Source: an uncultured Bacteroidales bacterium (GTDB lineage Bacteria; Bacteroidota; Bacteroidia; Bacteroidales; Paludibacteraceae). From it: a stretch of 13,093 nucleotides of DNA. Shown one piece after another: positions 6,261 to 13,093 of the stretch (position 1 is the stretch's first letter; each line of letters starts with the position of its first letter). The stretch is taken from the NCBI GenBank assembly GCA_903912795.1, contig CAIWIS010000898.1:1-13093 (forward strand), written 5' to 3'. A program made the translations under genes and the position numbers. The notes beneath the pieces were generated by a model. It was not told where the DNA came from and did no database searches. It saw nothing but the letters and a program-made list of their open reading frames with translations.

Positions 6261-8312
6261 AAGATCATCAATTCCTGTTGACGAAGTAGACACTCCATAC
6301 ACCTCAATCTCAAAAAGACGAATGATATTCATAGCAAAAGTGATATACAAACGTACTTTTGTTGTTGTAACTGCTGTAAAAGTTTTGGCATACATTGGAT
6401 TTCTGTTGCCTGTTATATTTAAAATATCCACCCATGCAGAGCCATCCCAATACTGGAACTGAAAGTCGCCAAAAGGACGGTCATAATTTTCTCCTCCCAT
6501 ACCGGTGAAGATTTTAACAGCACTAATGGAATAGATGCCTCCAAGGTTTATTTCTAACCATTGGGGGGTTGCAACTCCATTGCTCCAAAGTATTGGCTTA
6601 ACTGCACTAAGCCATCGACTGCTAATATTCAGTGAATGATCGCCATCTACAGCTTTGCTACCCGGATATAAGTTGCTGCTATGTATTGAACTGGTTGTTG
6701 CGCTTTTGTTTAAAGCCACATTACTTACCCCATTCAAAACGGTGACGGTACACGTTCCGGTTTTGCTTCCATCCTCAGAAGTAGCGGTAATGGTAGCCGT
6801 ACCTGCCGCTATACCTGTAACCAGACCGGTGCTACTTACCGTAGCAACTGAATTGTTGCTTGAATTCCAGCTACTAATGGTTTTATTAAATGCATTCCAG
6901 GGGATTACTCTTGCAAAAATAAGTTGATTGTCGCTAATGGCAAGGAATATAGATGCCGGATCGATGCTTACCCCCGTTACAGATGGATTAATCCACGATG
7001 GTGCGGTTCCATAATCGGCAGGAATAATATATTCGGCCGGACCCCACCCTTTTAAAAGAGGGGAAAAACTAACAGGAGAGGCGAATACGGGGCTGTTCGA
7101 AGCTATATCGTAGGTTGTTGTACCACTTATTAAAGGGTCGCCTGTTGCCGGGTTACTATCGGTTAAACCTGATGTACCTGAAGAACTGATGCCACCTGAG
7201 CCATAGTTTTTATAGAAATTGTTTTGAATTTGTGGAAACTGATCAGTACTATTGGAGTTATTGTAACAGGTATAGGTAGAATTTACGCGTGATAGTATAA
7301 TATTGTTACTAAACACATTGCCTGACATGGGATTATTTCCACTGGCTTTTGCATACGATAAAACTTCTGTCAACTGGTTTTGGTTATCAAACAAATTGCC
7401 GGTAATTACATTGTTTCGTCCCCCATGAATATGTACTGGTCTTCCTCCCTGCCCACTAACAACATTACCTTGAACTGTTACATTGGAGCAATCATTGTCA
7501 AGATAAATACCCCATGCCGTTAAACTTTTTATACCATAATCTCTAATAAAATTATTTTTCACCACAATATTAGTAGAAGCCTGACTTGCATCAATTAAAT
7601 AAATAGCACCTCCATCATCGCAACTCCCGCCTCTGAAAACATTGAGCAGCACATTGTCGGTAATCTGAACGTCCGTTATTTTGTCCTGTGCCTGGATGCC
7701 GTAACCGGTGGTATTTTGTACCAGGTTGTGCGATATGATGGTCCCTTTAACTTCGCCCTTGACAAAAATACCTCCACTGTGCCAGCCGGCCTGAACATAA
7801 CTGGCACCGGTGATGTTGCCGTTTTCAACTATACAGTTGGTAATCTTGTTGAATTGGGCCACACCGTGGGCTTGGTTAAAATACGGGGCATACCAGTTCA
7901 TACAGGCGTTTCCGCCATGTATACCAATGCCTCGGGCGTTGTAATTGCGCACGGTTAGTCCGTCGATGGTAATGTTGTTGCCTCCCAAAATATCAATAAT
8001 ATCTGCAATACCATTTCCATCGATAATTACCGAATTCCACGCATCGTTTGCATAGCGCTGCCACGTGGTGCCGTTGTCTTCAGGACCAAGAATAAAGGTC
8101 TCTGAACGGATATAAGTCCCGGCACGCAAATAGGTAGTTTTGGTAGATGAACCACGCATAACTGTCCGGGCTTTTTCGAGCGTCAGAAACGGCGCTGCTA
8201 ATGTGCCGGGATTATTGTCATTGCCCAATGGTGCTGGCGCTATGTAAAACTGCGCATTTGAAATAATTGAAATAAAGAGCAAAGAGAGAACTAAAAAATT
8301 AAATTTTTTCAT
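6237..8312 (-). CDS. Right-handed beta-helix protein with Big_2 and F5/8C domains; T9SS tail out of frame
   Basis: A 691-residue product starts MKKFNFLVL with cleavage near SNA-Q (residues 18-21). An N-terminal segment with GNDNNPGT and PFLTLEKAR (30-49) is the typical opening of secreted beta-helix carbohydrate enzymes such as GH141-like proteins. Beta-helix coils run at about 90-380, with many N-N-I/V turns. A compact set of polar residues on consecutive coils, SCDDGG (230-235), YLDND (270-274) and HIHGG (294-298), is a possible active site by inference. A Big_2-like Ig domain (about 445-526, with VSSTGLVTG at 492-500) and a discoidin/F5/8C domain (about 528-674) follow, the latter probably glycan-binding. 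The natural frame ends IDDLKKKKITQ just after an A11 run; the T9SS tail sits in the -1 frame directly behind. It is closely related to the 1016-aa protein but lacks that protein's first F5/8C domain. Lyase versus hydrolase activity cannot be decided. Confidence 0.9.
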   Translation of the reverse strand: MKKFNFLVLSLLFISIISNAQFYIAPAPLGNDNNPGTLAAPFLTLEKARTVMRGSSTKTTYLRAGTYIRSETFILGPEDNGTTWQRYANDAWNSVIIDGNGIADIIDILGGNNITIDGLTVRNYNARGIGIHGGNACMNWYAPYFNQAHGVAQFNKITNCIVENGNITGASYVQAGWHSGGIFVKGEVKGTIISHNLVQNTTGYGIQAQDKITDVQITDNVLLNVFRGGSCDDGGAIYLIDASQASTNIVVKNNFIRDYGIKSLTAWGIYLDNDCSNVTVQGNVVSGQGGRPVHIHGGRNNVITGNLFDNQNQLTEVLSYAKASGNNPMSGNVFSNNIILSRVNSTYTCYNNSNSTDQFPQIQNNFYKNYGSGGISSSGTSGLTDSNPATGDPLISGTTTYDIASNSPVFASPVSFSPLLKGWGPAEYIIPADYGTAPSWINPSVTGVSIDPASIFLAISDNQLIFARVIPWNAFNKTISSWNSSNNSVATVSSTGLVTGIAAGTATITATSEDGSKTGTCTVTVLNGVSNVALNKSATTSSIHSSNLYPGSKAVDGDHSLNISSRWLSAVKPILWSNGVATPQWLEINLGGIYSISAVKIFTGMGGENYDRPFGDFQFQYWDGSAWVDILNITGNRNPMYAKTFTAVTTTKVRLYITFAMNIIRLFEIEVYGVSTSSTGIDDLKKKKITQ
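6250..6260 (-). repeat. 11-adenine homopolymer at the frame junction (slippery tract)
   Basis: Eleven T on the plus strand give A11 followed by G in the transcript, read as CTT AAA AAA AAA AAG. The end of the run contains A-AAA-AAG, the well-known -1 ribosomal slippery heptamer. Runs of nine or more A are also prone to RNA polymerase slippage and to replication slippage. With 12 A the T9SS tail is joined; with 10 A the frame reaches TAA two codons later (CTT AAA AAA AAA AGA TAA). Confidence 0.85.
6291..8249 (-). repeat. Duplicated beta-helix/Big_2/F5/8C region, copy 1
   Basis: The segment encoding residues of about 22-674 of the shorter beta-helix protein matches residues of about 178-830 of the 1016-aa protein in the same orientation, almost without gaps. 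Long identical blocks include NVFRGGSCDDGGAIY and DNQNQLTEVLSYA. DNA similarity is also visible, for example around 7420-7480 against 11340-11400. This marks a tandem gene duplication with an unrelated gene lying between the copies. Confidence 0.85.
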
Positions 8313-8399
8313 TAAAAATAGAATTACGGATATTTGATATTTAGAACAAAGAGCAAAGAATAAAGAACTTATTAATCTAGATTACAAATGATTACCAGA
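8313..8399. promoter_or_regulatory. Spacer with a weak promoter-like pair on the minus strand
   Basis: This 87-bp spacer separates the LRR lipoprotein stop from the shorter beta-helix gene. On the minus strand a TTTG (8388-8385) is followed 22 bp later by TATTCTTTG (8362-8354). This is close to the Bacteroidota TTTG/TAnnTTTG promoter, but with one extra base inside the -7 box and a long spacer. It could be an internal promoter; the evidence is thin. Confidence 0.2.
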
Positions 8400-9590
8400 T
8401 CATTTATAAAACTGATTTTTAGCAGGTAGAACATGAGCCTTTAATTGAATTGAGTTCATTTGTTGCACTTTCGCACTACTCATCCCTTTTACCTGAGAAG
8501 GTGCTGACTGACTTAACACATAGCCCGTTTGTTGATTTAACACATCGGTCTTCCAGGTATTCCAGTTGGCGTTAGCGCTAAGGTCGGCCGGGATAGCGCC
8601 TGTAAGCCTGTTTTTACTCAGGGTTAAATCCGTTAGCGTGGCGATGCCGCCAATACCCGTTGGAATAGAACCGGTCAGGTTGTTGTATTCCAATGACAGA
8701 TTTATGAGTTTGCTGAACGTACTGATATACGAAGGTATAGAGCCGCTGAGCGTGTTTCCATACAGATAAAAATATCTTAATTTAGTGAGCGCACTCCAGC
8801 TTGTAGGGATGGCATCGGTGAGGTTGTTTATTCCCAAGTCCAACACACTTAAGGCAGTAAGGCTACTGTATTGGGCTGGCAAAGCTCCCGTGAACTTGTT
8901 TTGGCCCATACTCAGATAAGCCAATGAGGTACTGGAAGTGATATCAGCAGGCAAACTGCCCGTCAGTTTATTGATAGACAAGTCCAATACTATTAATTTG
9001 GTGAGTGTCCCCATCGGCGGTAAGTTGCCCGTAAGTGCGTTGTCCGACAAATCGAGGTAAGTCAACTCGGTAAGGTCTTTGATTTCGACAGGAACGGCAC
9101 CTGCAAGACTTTTTCCGTGCAAATCCAGTTCGGTAACTCTCCGCTCACCACCAACAAGTTCCACTTTCACTCCTGCCCAGGTATTCATGGGCGTTCCGGC
9201 TGTCCATCCTGTTGTAGCACTTAACAGTTTGAACTTGGTCAATGCTATACTGTCGCGCAAAATGGCAGCAGAGCCTGTTTGAGTTAGGTTTACATTCAAG
9301 GTCTTTTCAGGAATCTTCAATTGCACTATTGCTGAGCGGGACGCATCCGTAGGGTTTCCGGATACTGTAACTGTAATTTTGTTGCCTGAAATAACTACCG
9401 TACACCAGTCCTTATTACTGGTACAGGTGTAACTGCTTGCTGTAGTGATGACATCCAGAATGGAAACGCCACCCAAAAAGTCGAACGAAAGCGATTTGGG
9501 GTTTACCTCCAGCGTGTCTGCGGGATCGTTACTTTTACAACTGCTAAAAGTAATAAGTAATGCCAGTAAAAAATATAATATCTTGTTCAT
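8400..9590 (-). CDS. Lipoprotein with BACON-like domain and plant-type leucine-rich repeats
   Basis: The 396-residue protein starts MNKILYFLLALLITFSSC, a lipoprotein signal with lipobox FSSC and Cys18 as the lipidated residue. The residues after it (KSNDPAD) are polar and acidic, which fits weakly with a Bacteroidota surface-export signal. Residues of about 27-107 form a BACON-like beta domain (SLSFDFLGG, then NKDWCTV, ending LNVNLTQTG), a module common in Bacteroidota glycan-related proteins. From about 152 to 340 there are about eight leucine-rich repeats of 23-24 residues with the plant-like pattern LxxLxLxxNxLTGxIPxx, for example LTYLDLSDNALTGNLP at 176-191. A short tail follows and ends KNQFYK. 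There is no catalytic motif; binding to glycan or protein at the outer membrane is the likely job, by inference. It sits between two paralogous beta-helix genes, with gaps of 68 and 87 bp, so cotranscription is likely. Confidence 0.9.
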   Translation of the reverse strand: MNKILYFLLALLITFSSCKSNDPADTLEVNPKSLSFDFLGGVSILDVITTASSYTCTSNKDWCTVVISGNKITVTVSGNPTDASRSAIVQLKIPEKTLNVNLTQTGSAAILRDSIALTKFKLLSATTGWTAGTPMNTWAGVKVELVGGERRVTELDLHGKSLAGAVPVEIKDLTELTYLDLSDNALTGNLPPMGTLTKLIVLDLSINKLTGSLPADITSSTSLAYLSMGQNKFTGALPAQYSSLTALSVLDLGINNLTDAIPTSWSALTKLRYFYLYGNTLSGSIPSYISTFSKLINLSLEYNNLTGSIPTGIGGIATLTDLTLSKNRLTGAIPADLSANANWNTWKTDVLNQQTGYVLSQSAPSQVKGMSSAKVQQMNSIQLKAHVLPAKNQFYK

Positions 9591-9658
9591 AAGGATATGA
9601 TTTTGTTGTTGAATCTTTTATTTAATTTCTTGTTTAATCTTACAATTCTAAATTGGGA

Positions 9659-12600
9659 TTATTTTTTCATAATCATCTTATTGGTGCAACCCTCTTTTCC
9701 CTGAATTTTTACCAATATATTACCCGAAGGCAAGTCGGATAAGTCGAAATCGAACTCGGAGCCAACATGTTTGCCCGTACGTATCAATTGTCCGGTAATT
9801 GAAAAAAAACTTACCTCATATTCCTGTGAGGGAGCAAGTTTTAAACTTGACCCTTCCACTTCTACCATCCTTAATTTAGCCATGTTTGATACAGGGTTTG
9901 GCGAGATTATACCTTGAGGGATGGATGGATTTCCTTTAGCATGAGGTGCTTTCAGATAAAATTTCTTACTTACGACGGATGATTCGCCTGAATCATATTT
10001 TACTTTGAAATACAAGGTATGTAATCCCGTCGATGTATTTGTGAGTGTATAATTAAAATTGGTTGTGTAAGGCTGCCATACACTACTACCAAAAGTTGAA
10101 CTCTCGCTTATCATATAATGCGTGGGAGTACCAAAAACAGTGTTATTTATATTTACAGTACCATCCACAGCATAGGAGTTATTATCATCAACTGTAAATG
10201 AACTGATACCCAGAGCAACCCCAAACACCTCCAACTCAAACAGTCGAACTTCGTCCATGGTAAAAGTGACGAACAAACGAACTTTTGAAGTAGTTACTGC
10301 AGGAAACGTTTTGGCATACATGGGGTTTCTGTTGCAAGTTACATTTAAAATATCCACCCAATCCGAGCCATCCCAACGTTGAAACTTAAAATCGCCATTA
10401 GGTTTTGAATAAAGACCATCGTAACCAACACCTGAAAAGGTTTTCATGGCGGTTATAGAATAGTTTCCACCAAGGTCAACTTCAAGCCATTGGGGATCAA
10501 AAACGCCAGTACTATGAAATAAGGGCTTCACTGCGCTTACCCAACGGCTGTTGACATTTGGTGAGTTATCGCCATCTACAGCTTTACTACCTGTATATGC
10601 ACTGCTAAAGTTTGATCTGGTAGTAGCGTTTTTATACAAGGCCACATTGCTTACACCTTCCAAAACGGTTACGATACAAGATCCTGTTTTACTTCCTTCC
10701 TGTGTAGTGACTGTAATGTTAGCTGTGCCAGCGGTTACGCCAGTAATTAAACCGGTGCTGCTCACCGTGGCTACTGACGGATTGCTGGAAGTCCAACTGC
10801 TGATGCTTTGATTGGATGCATTCCACGGCATCACATTGGCAAACAACTGATGCTTGCCACCAGAGGCAAGGAATGTGGCAGATGGATCGATGCTTACACC
10901 CGATACTGTCGGACTAAACCACGAGGGTGTAGAACCATAATCGGCAGGAAGGGTATATCCGGCAGGGCCCCACCCTTTTACTAGAGGAGGAAAACTTACC
11001 GGAGCTGCAAACACCGGACTATTCGAAGCAATATCATAGCTTGTGCTGCCGCTGATTAAAGGGTCGCCAGTCACGGGGTTGCTGTCGGTCAATCCGGTAA
11101 GTCCAGAATAACTAATGGCTGCAGTGCCATAGTTCTTATAAAAATTATTCTTAATTTCAGGAAACTGATCTCCGCTTCCGTTATTATAACAAGTAAAGGT
11201 AGAATTTACACGGGAAAGAATTATATTGTTACTTATCACATTGCCCGACATGGGATTAGAGCCTCCAGCATTTGCATAAGACAAAACCTCAGTTAACTGG
11301 TTTTGGTTATCCAATATGTTGCAAGTAATTAAATTGTTTTTGCCGCCATGAATGTGTACTGGCCTACCACCCTGACCACTCACAATATTGCCCTGCACGG
11401 TTACATTGGAGCAATTGTTGTCAAGATAAATCCCCCAGGCTAAAACCCCTTTTTCAGCATAATCCCGTATGAAATTATTTTTAATAACCAGATTTGTTGA
11501 TACCGAATTTGGATCAATGATATAAATAGCCCCCCCGTCATCACAGGAACCTCCCCTGAATACATTAAGTACTGCATTGCTAGATATTTCGGCATTCGAA
11601 ATATCACTTCCTTTCACTTGAATGCCATACCCGGTAGTGTTTTGAACAAGATTATGTGTAATAACAATTCCTTTGACACTTCCTATTGCATACACTCCAC
11701 CACCTGACCAACCAGCCTGTATATAAGGGTCGTTTTCCATCCATGCTACAGTACCATTTTCAATGATACAATTGCTAATTTTGTTGTTATAAGCAACACC
11801 ATGAGTTAGGTTAAAATATGGAGCACCATGCAAAATATCTGCACCTCCACCATGAACACCAATACCACGAAGTGAGTAATTTCGTAAAGTAAGACCGTCG
11901 ATCGTAATGTTGTTACCACCTAAAATATCAATAATATCCTGTATGCCGTTGCCATCGAGAATCACCGAGTTCCAAGAATCGCTTGCATAGCGTTGCCAGG
12001 TGGTGCCGTTGTCCAGAGGTCCCAAAATAAAAGTTTCGGAACGGCTGTAGGTACCTGCTCGCAAATAGGTAGTTTTAGCACTTGTACTTCGCATCGCTGA
12101 GCGGGCCTTTTCAAGTGTAAGGAAAGGTAAATCTAATGTGCCCGGGTTATTGTCGTTCCCTGTTGGTGAAACATAGTAACTTGTTACAGTAGGAGCAGGA
12201 ATTGTAACTTCCCCCCAAACTTCTATTTCGTATAACCTAATTGGATTCGTACCATCATTTTTGGTTATGAAAAGCCTTACTTTGGTGGTGGTAATTTCGG
12301 TAAATGCTTTCTCATAAGTACTTAGGGCATTTCCCGTTTCTGTTACCACATCTTGCCACGCAGTGCCATCCCACCTCTGAAACTTAAAATCGTTCATGGG
12401 AGTATTATACCCTGCATACCCTGTCCAGAATTTGATACTGCTGACTTTAGCAGTACCCCCCAGGTCAATTTCAATCCATTGCGGAGCTGCCACGGAGGGA
12501 ATAGCTCCACTCACCCAGCGGCTGGCATCGCCCGAATTATTGCCATCCACGGCATTGATTCCCGGATAGGAGCCACTGGAATGCTCGGAACTGGTAGTAA

Positions 12601-12709
12601 TGCCCTTGTTGAGAGCAATGTTGGTATTGGCAGCCAAAGAGCTGACTGTTGTTACTACGATGAGCACAAAAACCATCAAAAATGGTTGAAATAGTTTCAT
12701 TTTTTTCAT
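9659..12709 (-). CDS. T9SS-exported multidomain beta-helix protein, two F5/8C domains, putative glycan-degrading enzyme
   Basis: The 1016-residue protein starts MKKMKLFQPF with a signal peptide ending near SLAA (24-27). Domains in order: F5/8C (about 28-166, PQWIEIDLGG at 76-85); beta-helix region (about 178-560) opened by YYVSPTGNDNNPGT; Big_2-like Ig (about 602-683); second F5/8C (about 685-830, PQWLEVDLGG); Ig-like module (about 834-919); and an intact T9SS type A tail (about 928-1016, ISPNPVSNMAKL then FFSITGQLI, ending NKMIMKK). The conserved coil residues SCDDGG (388-393), YLDNN (428-432) and HIHGG (452-456) match the shorter paralogue. The opening resembles GH141-like and other beta-helix carbohydrate enzymes, but activity is not provable. 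F5/8C domains commonly bind galactose-type sugars, which suggests tethering to a polysaccharide. It starts 18 bp after the preceding stop. Two in-frame ATGs (12709 and 12700) are possible starts. Confidence 0.92.
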   Translation of the reverse strand: MKKMKLFQPFLMVFVLIVVTTVSSLAANTNIALNKGITTSSEHSSGSYPGINAVDGNNSGDASRWVSGAIPSVAAPQWIEIDLGGTAKVSSIKFWTGYAGYNTPMNDFKFQRWDGTAWQDVVTETGNALSTYEKAFTEITTTKVRLFITKNDGTNPIRLYEIEVWGEVTIPAPTVTSYYVSPTGNDNNPGTLDLPFLTLEKARSAMRSTSAKTTYLRAGTYSRSETFILGPLDNGTTWQRYASDSWNSVILDGNGIQDIIDILGGNNITIDGLTLRNYSLRGIGVHGGGADILHGAPYFNLTHGVAYNNKISNCIIENGTVAWMENDPYIQAGWSGGGVYAIGSVKGIVITHNLVQNTTGYGIQVKGSDISNAEISSNAVLNVFRGGSCDDGGAIYIIDPNSVSTNLVIKNNFIRDYAEKGVLAWGIYLDNNCSNVTVQGNIVSGQGGRPVHIHGGKNNLITCNILDNQNQLTEVLSYANAGGSNPMSGNVISNNIILSRVNSTFTCYNNGSGDQFPEIKNNFYKNYGTAAISYSGLTGLTDSNPVTGDPLISGSTSYDIASNSPVFAAPVSFPPLVKGWGPAGYTLPADYGSTPSWFSPTVSGVSIDPSATFLASGGKHQLFANVMPWNASNQSISSWTSSNPSVATVSSTGLITGVTAGTANITVTTQEGSKTGSCIVTVLEGVSNVALYKNATTRSNFSSAYTGSKAVDGDNSPNVNSRWVSAVKPLFHSTGVFDPQWLEVDLGGNYSITAMKTFSGVGYDGLYSKPNGDFKFQRWDGSDWVDILNVTCNRNPMYAKTFPAVTTSKVRLFVTFTMDEVRLFELEVFGVALGISSFTVDDNNSYAVDGTVNINNTVFGTPTHYMISESSTFGSSVWQPYTTNFNYTLTNTSTGLHTLYFKVKYDSGESSVVSKKFYLKAPHAKGNPSIPQGIISPNPVSNMAKLRMVEVEGSSLKLAPSQEYEVSFFSITGQLIRTGKHVGSEFDFDLSDLPSGNILVKIQGKEGCTNKMIMKK
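10220..12178 (-). repeat. Duplicated beta-helix/Big_2/F5/8C region, copy 2
   Basis: This is the partner of the segment at 6291-8249, in direct orientation, and encodes residues of about 178-830 of the 1016-aa protein. Differences cluster in the coil at about residues 286-345 and in the F5/8C loops. The coil that carries the conserved Asp and His residues is nearly unchanged, as expected if both copies keep the same catalytic or binding groove. Confidence 0.85.
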
Positions 12710-12727
12710 TTTTTTACTTTTTAAACC

Positions 12728-13090
12728 CTATTTCCCTTTTTCAACCGTAATCAAATACATTCCATATTCATGCACATCAAGCGGCACTGTGAGGGTTTTC
12801 CCTGTCGACGTTAAAGTCTGTGTTACAGTAGGAATGGCATTTAATACCTTCACTTCTTCGGGTGTAAAATCTATATAATACCTATCCGCTCCGCGTGTAA
12901 TGGGCAGTGTTTGGCATTTGTCCTGACTGAGAATACGTAAAATATCTTCCTGGTCGGGCGCTGACGATTGTATGGTTACCTTCAGTTTCCCTTTCTGGAA
13001 ATAGTGCCGATTTTCAAAATCGCCGCCGCGGTAAATTGAAACCAACGCACCCGCTCCATATACCAAAACGTCCGGCGTCCACTTTGCACT
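12728..13090 (-). CDS. C-terminal part of an unrecognised protein, upstream frame interrupted or off-window
   Basis: The frame is open for 120 codons from 13090 to a TAG at 12730-12728. It reads SAKWTPDVLVYGAG at its beginning and DVHEYGMYLITVEKGK at its end. There is no ATG near the beginning, no signal peptide, and the sequence starts mid-domain, so this looks like the tail of a longer protein rather than a complete small gene; the first possible starts are TTG codons at 13066 and 13045. An in-frame TGA occupies the last three bases of the window (13093-13091). One extra A in the AAA at 13083-13085 would avoid it and read EVQKWTPDV. The composition suggests a C-terminal beta-sandwich of the kind found on many glycoside hydrolases, but I do not recognise the family. 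It ends 18 bp before the 1016-aa gene, so the two are probably in one operon. Confidence 0.6.
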   Translation of the reverse strand, partial: SAKWTPDVLVYGAGALVSIYRGGDFENRHYFQKGKLKVTIQSSAPDQEDILRILSQDKCQTLPITRGADRYYIDFTPEEVKVLNAIPTVTQTLTSTGKTLTVPLDVHEYGMYLITVEKGK

Positions 13091-13093
13091 TCA

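Noticed and set aside
6291..12178. A mobile element as the cause of the long direct repeat
   Set aside because: The repeat is coding sequence of paralogous enzymes with coding-type divergence. There is no transposase, terminal inverted repeat or target-site duplication at its ends.

Overview
The window reads as part of a glycan-degradation region from a member of the Bacteroidota. Evidence for this is: lysine-rich signal peptides ending in SFA|A, FGQ or SNAQ; two proteins with C-terminal sorting domains of the type IX secretion system (T9SS, the Por_Secre_tail type); a lipoprotein with a BACON-like domain; moderate-to-low GC; and no clear Shine-Dalgarno sequences before the starts. The T9SS signatures point to an environmental Bacteroidales, Flavobacteriia or Cytophagia relative rather than gut Bacteroides. 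I cannot place the genus.

Every supported gene lies on the minus strand, so the natural reading order is right to left. At the right edge (about 13090-12728) is the C-terminal part of an unrecognised protein, with an in-frame TGA at the very edge. Eighteen bases later comes a 1016-residue surface enzyme candidate: discoidin (F5/8C) domain, right-handed beta-helix, Big_2-like Ig domain, second F5/8C domain, Ig-like module and T9SS tail. Next is a lipoprotein (9590-8400) with a BACON-like domain and about eight plant-type leucine-rich repeats. Then comes a shorter paralogue of the beta-helix protein (8312-6237). Its T9SS tail (6260-6004) is present but out of frame, separated by an 11-adenine run. 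Two periplasmic proteins with helical-toroid-like regions follow: 757 aa (5924-3651) and 970 aa (3637-725), separated by 13 bp.

These genes are closely spaced (13 to 87 bp) and probably form one transcription unit starting outside the window on the right. An intergenic region follows (497-724) with a perfect 38-bp palindrome and a second copy of its 14-bp core, TGTAAACGTTTACA, which looks like a tandem LacI-family operator. Downstream is the start of a further secreted protein (496-1) that runs off the left edge.

A working model, by inference: the beta-helix proteins and the LRR lipoprotein act at or outside the cell surface, with F5/8C domains binding glycan, while the two toroid-like proteins process fragments in the periplasm. 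No SusC/SusD pair, transporter or regulator gene is visible, so the substrate cannot be named. The points most worth a second look are the 11-A tract that decides whether the T9SS tail is made, the paired palindromes, and the duplicated beta-helix genes flanking an LRR lipoprotein.
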